Assembly: GCA_030435675.1 (NCBI GenBank)
Contig: CM059625.1
Location: forward strand, 16,678,001-16,742,000
Direction: 5' to 3'
Source: Steinernema hermaphroditum
Taxonomy: Eukaryota; Nematoda; Chromadorea; Rhabditida; Steinernematidae
Length of the DNA: 64,000 nucleotides
This document shows, one piece after another, positions 54,477 through 64,000 of the stretch; position 1 is the stretch's first letter, and each line of letters opens with the position of its first letter. The notes beneath the pieces were generated by a model. It was not told the origin of the DNA, did not search any database, and was given only the letters and a program-made list of their open reading frames with translations. The position numbers and the translations under genes are program-made.

Positions 54477-57400
54477 TCAAAGCGAATTACTAGTGGTTGG
54501 TGGGGCGGGCGCGAACGGAAGCATGTAGTAGTCATGACCATTTTGGCCCTGTAACATCTCAATAACGTCCTCCCTAGTCTTATTGTGCTCGTTCATGAGG
54601 ATCTGCAGTTTCTCGAGAAAGTCGCTGTTGCCGTTGCTGAACATGTTAGACGACGTCGGCGGAGTCACCATATCGCGTCCGCCAATCGAGCTGGATACGT
54701 GCGGTTCTAGGCGACGTGTCACGACAGCAACTCGCAGAGCGGTGAAGCTGTAAAAGACACTCTTTGAACTGTTAGCGGCCAGGGATTGCGATTACCTAAC
54801 ATGATGTAAAAGGTCGACACTTCCGCACTTGGCGACATTGGAAGAGATTTCGCGCAGTTGGTCTTTTGGTCCCTCTTCGAAGAGATGCAACATGGCGAAC
54901 ACTTTCTCCATGGGAATCAACTCGTTCTCGGCCGTCATTAGGTACTCGATCTGTAATGTGTGATGAGAGAGATGTAAATTAGCCCTTTTTGATCAGCTAT
55001 TAAAATAACCGCGAGATAAGGTAGTCTATTTGAGGCCACCGTATCCCGCGCAGTCTGAACTCCCCTCTTTCTTACTTCATCACTCTTACCTTTTCAGCTA
55101 TAGCGATATCCTTCAAATATTCGGCCAGCGACTTCGCTTGCAACCTCTTAAGATCTAGTGGCTCCAAATGCATTATCGTCGGATCGTCGAGGCCCCTCCT
55201 CATGTGCGGAGACGTTTTAACAGTAAAACAGACGCTTCCGCTATTGATCAACGATAGCCTCAGACACATTGTTGCTTCGTGTGGAGCCAGCATCTCCTCC
55301 ACCTTATTATGCTCGAGGAATCCCATCAAAAAGTACTTCTCCCACAGATCTTTGACCGCCGTTTTCTGATCACTGAACACCTGCAACAACTCCAGCATCC
55401 CTCGCCAGATACTGAAGCGCATGGTGTTCTTGCCGACGTCGTATCTGAGGTGTGGACACAAAATGTTCTTGAACGTTATACGTTTTTGAAGGCCTTCGTA
55501 GCTTGCTGAACGAAACGATAAAATGGCTGCTCTGCCATCATTGCTTACCGTGATGGATTACGGACTCGGTTTCCGCGCATTCTGCACACTGTGACTTCTG
55601 CTTGAGCAGCTCATAGTCCTCATCGACAAATCCCCTCGAAATGTCGCAATTAACCTTGAAGTGCTGACTGTACAAGTGCTTGAATCGTTCCCAGTCGATC
55701 CCTAGAAGAAGTGGTGTCCCGTTACCGTATTACGCGCAGCCGCTTTTTTACCGTTGTCAAACCAGTTGAGCATCAATCCGTCTTGAATGTGCGCTCCGTA
55801 GAGCCAAAAACACGTCGCAGTGTACGAGCTCATCATTCTTTGTACTTGGCAATCCTATCAAAATGAAAATATTGCCAAATAACAAAACGTTCACCTCCGT
55901 CATACCTGATTTCTGCGTGTGGCAATTGTGAACGGTAGCGAAAGAGTATGAGTAAAGAAGAATTTTCCCGATGGGCTGAATATCTCTGCCTTAACGTAAA
56001 AGTAGAATAGTGGCCTTTTGCCGATCTGACCCGCACGAGAATCTAATACTGTGTCCTAAGAAGACGTCGATGAGTCAATGCCGAAGTACGTAATGATACC
56101 TTTTGTCTGGTGGTGCAGAGCAGATGAGGATACTTCGCCATCCAGCAACGGTGCTTGGAGTGGAACGTAGGAGCAATGGAGATAGCTTCTTTACTGTTGA
56201 CATCGGATTTCTTGTGCGCTGTATTGCCTCCATCTGAGGAAATGTCAATAAAAACGTTGAGTACAAAGACCCTTACCTGCTGACGCCGTGGCATTGTTCC
56301 TTTTTACACCAGAGGACGGCTTCATGGCTAGAAGAGCGGCAGACGGGAAGAATCCAAGTGGAGCCGAATGCTCTAGGAGCTTCTGTCGTCGTACCTCACT
56401 CTACATAGCGAAAGATGTGTGGTGCAAGAAGTTGTTGTGCTTACTTGAATTTGTTGCGCAACTTCTTCGCTGACAATCTGGACAGAAAAGTCGCGGAAGA
56501 GCACTCCGTGAGCTAGCGAAGTGATCTTCATGGGGAACAGATTGTTCGTGACCAAAATGGCGTTTGTGCTAGGCTCCGTCGCCAGAATACAGTCGTTCAG
56601 AAGGAGCTCAAACGCCGAGAAGGTCATTTCCATGAGGTGCCACACGGGATCGTCATGTTCGGTGAAAAGACCCCGCGTGTAGACACACTCATGCCGGAAG
56701 CCTTGCAGCCGGGCGCTGACAATTCCTAATGTGTACATCATGGTCGTGTAGAATTTGACGAGTTCAGTTACGCTTTCTCGGGTGACTTTATTGAAATCGA
56801 TCATGCGGTGCGCCTGCGCTGCTCGCACATCGTGCCAGAGAGCCGTGTTGTGCTAGAACGTCTGTGATCTTGCCGACCTTTGGGGAAATCGAGCGCTCTG
56901 GGCACTTACCACGTGACAGTAGGCCTTAAAGGCCTCGAGAAATTTGTAGAGATCATGTTGGCCGAATAGGGTGACGTTGTGTGCGAAGTCGTGCGCGTCG
57001 AGCGCAGTGGGGATGTGATCAAGGGATTGATAGAGGTTATGCATGGTGTGTAGGGTGGTGGCGAAGCTCTGGAATTGAATAGAGCTGTAGAACACGTACA
57101 GAATTCGATGACTCACATCATGAAAGGCACTGAAGGTCACGTCGTTTTCCTTTAGTGGTGGATCAATGGCTCTCGCTTTATTGACAAGGAAAATAAGTTG
57201 GCTGTTCAACTTGAACAGGAAGCCCTTCTCTTCCTCGTTGGCCTCCATTCCGCGAAGACGTGTAGTGACGGATATGAGATTCCAGGTGAGTAGGCACCAT
57301 TCTTCAGCGAATTCTTGGAAGTTTGTGGGCGCTGCTAAAATATTCTCTCAATGTATGTCTTGTTTCAGTTGCAATGTTTCAGTCAAATGGCTATAACCCT

Positions 57401-59099
57401 AGAAGATTTGATTTTTCGACCAACAAAGGGTTCGGCTTTTAAATCGTGTCAGAAAAGCATCACATTCGTGCACGAAAAATCGTGTCCATGTGGTCCCCGA
57501 CCTTTCCCAGTTCAAAGGTAGTCATTGATAAGCCATGCACGTTTGTTTGATAACCCACTTCTCTGGACACGATGCACTAGGCATTCTGGCAGGCAAGGCG
57601 AATTGTCGAATATTATCAAAAAGATTTATGGAATCTATTAGCCTAACTGCAATACAGAATAAAGCCTTTGGCATGCAATTTGCAAATATAAAGTAAAAAG
57701 TGTTTCTACTGTACAAGATCTAACTTGATTTGTAGAGATCTAACTTGCCTTGCCTTGAAGATCTAACTTGCCTTTGGCATGCTGCAATGAACATAGAAAA
57801 CATTAGTTCCTTATCGATAATTGATAAGTTTTGTTCGAGCAAATTTGCAAATGAACCCAATGAACTGATCAATCTATTGGGCCATGTGCTAAAAAATGCT
57901 GAGAAATTTATTTCATTTAACCATAGAACCCCCTCATTGAACCTTATATCATTCGACACGTTCCCTATGCTCAGGTCATATGTGGTTTTAGTTAATGATG
58001 CAATCTTAATTCTGTGCTTTTGAACTTCCTTGTCGCGTGGGGGCAAAGGTCTCATGCGTTTACGTGCTCCAGGTTTCGCTAATCAACGCGGAAATCGATC
58101 GCTCGTTGATGTGCTCAAAAGCTAATTTAACACGATGAACCCAAGGAACTGATGATCCTTGAACGCAGCTCAAGATTTCCAATTAAATTAAAAAACCGCA
58201 GAACCGGTGTGGTGGATAATTCATTTTGAGAATCATTTATGGTTTGTGTCTTGTGCCCACCAAACGTTCTAATCCTCAGTTTGTTCGCTTTGTGATCTAT
58301 GGGATTTAACAGACGGAAGCGAGATGCAATTTTTAAAAAACGGTTAAAACACTATTGTGTTGTAGTGTGCTTTGCCTGTGTGAAAAGAAAACGATTCTAT
58401 ATGTTGTTGTATTGTGTACCAGTGATGTAAATAAACTTTGTCAGTTTAAGAGCAGTATAATTTTAGAACCATTTTTGGCCATTTCTCACCTGTCACTCTT
58501 CGCTCGCTCTCTTAATAAATTAAAACGGAATGCGCACTGTTTTTGTGTATCGACCAAAAGGCCGACCACTGTAAACAACTCTCGGCTGCAAGACCGTTCA
58601 GTACAACACATACATCCCCCGAAAGGAGCTGCAAAAATCGCACATGTGATTGCGGGGTACGGCTAATTTGTGATCATCAGCGCGACATCTTCAATCGTCG
58701 GCTTGCTAGCGACACACAATTTTCTTGTTTTCGCGACAAGTCCGCCTAAGGCGCTACAGCTAGACGAGACTTGTACTTAGCCACGTGCGACCACAGAGCG
58801 TGTTATCAATCAACGAACCCACTCATCAGGACAAGGATGTGTCTGCTGCCGAAGTCACGTGCACCGAAAATTTGATGAACGATCGGCTGATGCGAGTGTT
58901 AAGACGCCATAATTACCGAAGTGCGGTTGAGTTGTTTAGGTAACTAGTGTAAACTTGGACTGCGCACTCTACTCCCCTCGTGGTTCCGATGATCAATTGA
59001 TTACCTACCTGCATTGGCAGTGAGATGATTGATGCGCTGGTCTATTTCGGACGTGAGACGGAAGATGATCTTGCCAATCGTTTCACGCTTGTCGCTCAT
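54477..59099 (-). CDS. STAT-family transcription factor lacking the N-domain
   Basis: Twelve exons read downward: 59099-59009, 57334-57117, 57068-56910, 56852-56445, 56382-56277, 56233-56100, 56055-55906, 55854-55752, 55701-55549, 55505-55090, 54950-54796, 54747-54477; 787 aa, all phases closing. STATs are latent cytoplasmic factors that dimerise through SH2-phosphotyrosine contacts and enter the nucleus. The first 250 residues are a helical bundle. The DNA-binding domain includes [15 protein letters not shown] and [14 protein letters not shown] (409-422). The linker has [14 protein letters not shown] and CDISRGF. The SH2 domain (about 561-646) contains [11 protein letters not shown] and the phosphotyrosine-binding Arg, R590, in MCLRLSL. 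The N-terminal oligomerisation domain is absent, as in Caenorhabditis STA-1/STA-2. A long helical extension follows the SH2, and candidate tyrosines Y771/Y772 lie near the end. The first exon ([12 protein letters not shown]) is the least certain. Confidence 0.87.
57716..57770. repeat. triplicated 12-bp word in STAT intron 1
   Basis: AGATCTAACTTG occurs identically at 57716-57727, 57736-57747 and 57759-57770. The neighbouring word CCTTTGGCATGC occurs once on each side (57665 and 57771), indicating a local duplication in the 1,674-nt first intron of the STAT gene. Confidence 0.7.
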
Positions 59100-60019
59100 G
59101 CCCAAATCGGACGTTGGCACGGCCTCTGAGGGCCGTTTGAGGTCGTGCCACACACATAGCTAAAACGTTCACGTCACATTTTTGTCTTTTGGCCGCACAC
59201 TTAACGTACCAAATCAAAGATAATTCTGTTCAGTGCTTCCGGACTGTTCAAACAACTGGAAGACATTTCGGTGCGCCGATATGGAGGTTTACATTCCTGA
59301 AACAGGGATTATATTATCGATCAAAAGCGGTAATGTGGGTCAAGCAAAGGTTGCAGAAGGCAGCAAAGCGGTGCTTATCATTAGAGAACGAGCATCTCAC
59401 CACCACTCTTGCCTCAGGTGTCAAAGGTCTCGCGACTGTACCCAGTAATAACAGCATGACACATTATTTGGCGATTTTACAGCAATACAATCGTTTTGTT
59501 TAAAGTTTCCGTTCCTGCGATGTCGAAGATGTTTGATCACAAGTAGCATTTTAAAGCGAAGAACAGCAGACGACCTTCATTTTGGTATTGCTCAAAAAAT
59601 TAAATGACGTTTCCTAAGATTACTGACAGTTCTTTCAGAGCAGTGAACAGAAGCTATCCATTTTTAAGTGAGTAATGCTAATTTACTGTTTTGAAACTCC
59701 AGGGTTTGAAAAACACGGAAAAAATACGGTTAAAAGGTTGGCCGATCTCCTCAAGATTTTGATTAGGAGAGCTTCCGACTTGACATGATGTTAAAATGAC
59801 GATTGGAACAAACAAGGAATCGCTGACGTCCTTATCATTACTATTGCGATGATAGCACCTACGCAATGGCTTTCGATCAAAAGTCAGCTTTTTTAAAAGG
59901 TAAACGATATGAAGCCAGCTGGTTCATTGTCGTTCCACCGCTTCATTCGTTTCTGCTCCCCTATTTTTGCGTTTGATCACTTAGGCAAGGCGCGTTGATG
60001 AGCTGCTCAATTGGGAAAA
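59100..60019. other. STAT upstream region
   Basis: Contains an acceptor-like TTTTAG on the minus strand about 60 bp above the STAT ATG, possibly a trans-splice site. No other gene is visible; the plus-strand frame 59189-59503 resembles nothing known. Confidence 0.4.
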
Positions 60020-60780
60020 CAATAACAACAACATGTCGACTGCAGTGCCACCATGCCACCACGTGACAGTAAACACACACACACACAGACACACATACGC
60101 ACCGTCTTCCAGGCGAACGAAGCCGGTTGAGTGCGACGCCTAGGACGACGACCGTAGGCGTCGTCGTCGTCGAGGAACGTCGACGAACTACCGTAGTTTG
60201 TGCGGGTTCGCATCACCGCGGCATGTGCGGGAGCAGCTGCGACGGCAACGGGAAACAACGCTGCGTTCGGAAGCGTCGTCTTCACCTGAGTGTGGCGCCA
60301 GAAGGACAGACGGACAGCGGTGCCGGTCGACACAGCAGCAGAAGCAGCAGCGGCAGCGGCGTCAGCAGAGACTCCGTCGGCGGAAGCAGGGGAACAAGAA
60401 GGCGGCGAAGACCTAAAACGACTGCAAAAACGTGATATGAAGACGGTGGCGAAGTCGGAGGCGACGTCGACCACGACGCAGCACACGCGGAGCCGACGAT
60501 GACGAGTCGGACCGGGGTTAAAGAGAGAACGAAGCGATCGGACCGAGTGCGTTTGGATCATGATCGCCGTCGTCGTCGCCGCGAATCGATCACTTTACAC
60601 AGAGCGGAGACAAGGGTTTCAGACGCATCGCCCGATTCGGGATGATGACCGTCACGACGATTAGGGCGAAGATCATCAACGTGATCATGCGCGTTGTCGT
60701 CGTAAATTATGCCGGAAACGGACGCGCGAGGCGTGATAAGCGGCAAGACCCTCCCCCACTCAGAAAAACTACCGTAACCG
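60020..60780. promoter_or_regulatory. CpG-rich block upstream of STAT
   Basis: GC/CpG-rich with many GTC, CGA and CAG triplets and an AC-dinucleotide run at 60072-60096. It has long overlapping low-complexity frames on both strands (for example 60007-60561 -) and no recognisable domain. Its position 0.9-1.7 kb above the STAT start suggests promoter or 5' UTR sequence. Confidence 0.35.
60072..60096. repeat. AC-dinucleotide microsatellite
   Basis: An interrupted (AC)n run of about 25 bp; likely length-variable. Confidence 0.8.
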
Positions 60781-62681
60781 TCGGGATCCGATGTGCAGTG
60801 GATAGTTGACAGGTTTTGTGCAATTAAGAACGACTGACTGTGAGTGACAAGAACGGAGCGCGGACGCCGCAAAAAAGGATGCAAACCAAACATCGGAATG
60901 GAAATCCGCAAAAAACGGCGTTATCGCCCTGTGAGAAGCCAATGACCGCGCTAGACAGTTCGTCGCTCGTTTACGGCTTTGAGACTCTAAATTGCACCTC
61001 GTTGACATGGCCAGGTAATAAACGTCATGAAGTACGTGTGCAAATGAAGGTGCGACTTTTAAGTGCCACCATGATCTACGGATAAATAAAACTTCCTTCT
61101 GCTAAAAAAAGGAAAATCAAAGGACGGAAGCAAACGACGACTCCAGAATGTTCCATAACAAAATGTGATTTTATTTGGTGACGACTATCTGACGTATCAA
61201 AGGTATACAGAACGCACTCTTATCAGCTTGTTGATTTCAAGGACAGTGAAGCCACAATTGTTGAGTCCTTTATGGCTTTGCGACCTATAGTGTACCTAAT
61301 ACTTTTTCTGCAAAAAAAAAGAGTCATATTGTCCTGAAAAGATAGCATTTTGTGTCCCATTCGATGATCACAAAGCAGTAGGTTCAAATTTAGTATCATG
61401 AATACTCATATCATATTCTTGGGGCCTGAGTACTTCTGTAACTGTAACTCGAAACCTTATCATGCAATGCCGAAAATAAATCAACTTGCTATTCGAATAA
61501 CGCTTTGATATCTTCGTCTACTTCCCTCTACTTCCCTTCTTGAGCTTTTTCCAGTGGAATTTTTGCTAGAAATCAGTCTGAAAACGCTCTACATATACCA
61601 AGCGCACTTTCTCTTTTCAAACGCAAGCTCCATCCACATAGGAAATGGTAGCACCTCCTTTTTGCACAAAAACAACCACTCATTACGAGGCTACCGTACA
61701 CTAGCATGGCGTCGATGGAGATCGTACACAAACTAACACTAATAGGAGACTAGACGCTTTCAAATTTTTGCGACAAGCAACTCCATCAATCACAACGAAA
61801 AATATCAAAAGTGCGAGTTTTTGGTTCCCACAATAAATCTTCGTCGTTTGCTACGAACGGCCGAGAAACGGAGCAGCGTGAACGGGCGCAAAACAATAAG
61901 GACACATGCAACCGTGAAGTGACGTCGCCTTGCATCAGAAACCGCATTTTACAAAAATAGACATAGCAACGGTAGTCCCGCTTTGTGCTATACGGTTTCA
62001 TTGGATGGGGCTCCGCATAAACAATTATTCGAGCAAGAAAATACGCTTTTGTTTCCGTTGGAATAGTCAGCTTGTGCAAAAATAATTAATGAAACGACCG
62101 GTGCAACCGCAGGTCACTGAATTACCTGTTTTCGGTCCCACGCGACTATAATCGAGCACCGAGACCTTGAGTGCGAGACTAGAAGTCACCTAGTTCAGGA
62201 CGGGCACCTTCCGCTGATAACAGGCTTGCTAAAAAGCGAAGCGGCTTAGCGCATTTCGGCAGCACACTTCCCTGTCTGTCAAAGGTCAGAAGGCTTATAA
62301 TTTAAACTAGCCATTGGTAAACGCTCAGTGGACTTAGAGGTGTCATTCGGTCCCTATCTGTGCACAGAAAGCGCAAAGGTCGCGCGCCGTCGGAAATGCA
62401 GTATGTGCTCGGTCAGCGTTTCGTCTTTAAAGTTCACCGCTGGGCGAAAAAAAAAACGTTAATAACAACCGTCGAGGAGAGGTGATAAAATATGGAATCA
62501 ACTGTGATAAGCGAGCTGAGTGGGACACGATTGAGCGACGGCCACGGCCAGACACACGCCCCACATTACGGTCACTTGTACCGACCTACACCAAGTGACA
62601 AATGAGCGAAGCTCTATAGACTCTCTCAACAACAAACAGTAACAACAACGTAATAACAAAAATCAACAATGTCATAACAGC
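60781..62681. other. intergenic DNA downstream of rbd-1/RBM19
   Basis: No coding exon or RNA gene recognised. The part nearest 62681 must include the RBM19 3' UTR. Confidence 0.5.
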
Positions 62682-64000
62682 TCAATCGTCGGCCAGCTCC
62701 GCAACCTTGCGCTCGATGGCATCCAGACGTTCCTTCTTCTTCTTGAAGCCCTTTTCGCCACTGAAGACGACGGTTAATGTACAAAGTATGCGTTTGTTTT
62801 TATGATACCTGAATTTCTCCTTCGTTCTCTCACGTAGATCTTCGATAGAATCCTCCGCCTTCGCCCATTCCAAAACGAGGCGTCTACCGTACAAGTGAGT
62901 GGAATGTACCAGAGAATCGAATGCGCGCTTCGCGTCTCCCTTGGTCATGAAGTCGACGAAACCAAAACCACGGTGACTTCCACCACTGCCGACCTAAGAG
63001 TTGAACACAGATTAAGCCATCAGAACTCTCCAGACAGGCGTACCCTCTTTGGCAGTCGCACACTCTTCAGTTCGCCGAAAGCAGAGAACAATTGTGTGAT
63101 TTCCTTCTTAACCGCTTGGAATGGAATGTTGCGCACCATGATGTTAGTGCAGTCGCCTTGTTCAAGATTGCTGACTCGCTTCCTCGTCACCGTTTCGTCC
63201 TTTTGCTCTTCGCGATGTGACAATTTCACTTCAATGGCGTGGCCGTCCAAGAGCTCACCCTGGAAATGGAGTTGTTGATGAAACACATGAGAATGCTATA
63301 GTCACCTGGCATTCCCGAAGGGCGGCTTCAGCATCAGCTTTTCTATTGAACTGAACAAAACCGAATCCCATAGATAAGCGCTTGTCTGGGTGCTGTGCGT
63401 CTTTTTTAAGCGACACCGTAGCCTTAACCACAGGCCAACGTTCGCTGAAGTGCTTTTCCAGAGTATTGTCGGTGGTGTCGAAGTTCAAGTTTTTCACGAA
63501 TAGAGTTGCTCCAACCTCTTCAACGGGTTCAGTTCCTTCCGCCTCTTGCTCAGGCTCCTCAGCTTCAACCACCTCTTCCTTTATTTCGACTTTCGATTCT
63601 GTCTTAGTTTCACGCTGTCCGCTTCCACTTGGCTTTGTCTCTTCCTTTCTATCAGCGAATACGTCAAGTGGAGCCCATTCCAAATAGAGAGGTTGATTAC
63701 GGAACCGAGAGTAAGCCAACGATGCAAAAGCCTTCTTAGCGTCAACGCTGTTGCTCATCTCGACAATGGCGCTTACACCGCCCTCTGCAAATGATCATAC
63801 TGTAAATATTGTTCTGGATCAACATGGGGACCGACCTGGAGGCATGATAAACTGTTTAAGATCACCAAAGCGACCAAACATGCGCTTCAGCTCTTCATCA
63901 TCTGTGTTAGCTGGCAAGTTCTTAACAATTATGACGGTATCGGATCTCTTGGTAGCTGGACGGGAAAATGCATCCAGCTTGACTCCATGTTGAAGCAAGA
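62682..64000 (-). CDS. rbd-1: RBM19/Mrd1-type ribosome-biogenesis RNA-binding protein, C-terminal part
   Basis: Five exons read downward from the window edge: 64000-63836, 63784-63306, 63259-63044, 62993-62809, 62760-62682, giving the last 373 aa. RBM19 (yeast Mrd1, Caenorhabditis RBD-1) is a nucleolar multi-RRM protein needed for early cleavage of pre-rRNA and 18S rRNA production. Three RRMs are visible. The first has [20 protein letters not shown] and [11 protein letters not shown]. The second, after an acidic Glu-rich linker, has [20 protein letters not shown] and GFGFVQF. The third has [37 protein letters not shown] and [15 protein letters not shown], the last a signature of the final RRM in this family. 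A basic helical end ([20 protein letters not shown]) closes the protein. The upstream RRMs lie beyond the window. Phases close across all four introns (51, 46, 50 and 48 nt). Confidence 0.92.

Noticed and set aside
57085..57116. 32-nt intron ending at TTCTACAG in the STAT gene
   Set aside because: It breaks the reading frame; the acceptor at 57069 gives a 48-nt in-frame intron of normal size.
60007..60561. 184-codon minus-strand frame
   Set aside because: Cys-Val and Ala runs come from simple AC and CGA/CAG repeats; no homology signal.

Overview
The window reads as a gene-sparse piece of an animal genome, most likely a nematode. The evidence is introns of mostly 42-60 nt, start codons lying directly behind AG splice acceptors (as expected for spliced-leader trans-splicing), and orthologues of metazoan regulators: a Raf kinase, a STAT without an N-domain, and a Fez-type zinc-finger protein. 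An enoplean (clade I) worm is a guess from general feel; the sequence does not prove it.

Layout. Bases 2-133 (+) are the 3' end of ribosomal protein L29. THOC7, a subunit of the THO mRNA-export complex, follows at 1722-3103 (+) with an arginine-rich tail. After a long non-coding stretch with a CpG-rich block (8.3-9.4 kb), a six-exon gene at 12741-16670 (+) encodes a 641-aa protein with a cold-shock/OB-like segment and a winged-helix (LOTUS/Egalitarian-like) segment, followed by a pyrimidine-rich presumed 3' UTR of about 1.5 kb. A small coiled-coil gene (19671-20410, +) and a FEZF zinc-finger gene (21871-24074, +) come next. About 26 kb of apparent gene desert (24.2-50.6 kb) holds a tRNA-Ala(CGC) gene, a tRNA-Ala pseudogene, a hairpin, a roughly 118-bp tandem repeat, TAATTA clusters and CpG-rich blocks. 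The last 14 kb holds Raf/lin-45 (50686-53841, +), a tail-to-tail STAT gene (54477-59099, -), and the C-terminal part of the RBM19/rbd-1 ribosome-biogenesis gene (62682 to the window edge, -).

Function. The genes do not form one pathway. Raf and STAT both carry receptor signals to the nucleus, but convergent 3' ends do not imply co-regulation. L29, RBM19, THOC7 and tRNA-Ala are housekeeping translation/RNA genes. FEZF sits beside the desert, a usual arrangement for a developmental transcription factor with distant enhancers. All multi-exon models were assembled by hand from reading frame, GT-AG sites and family alignment. Exon boundaries are therefore inferences, but phases close in every model and conserved motifs cross the junctions intact.
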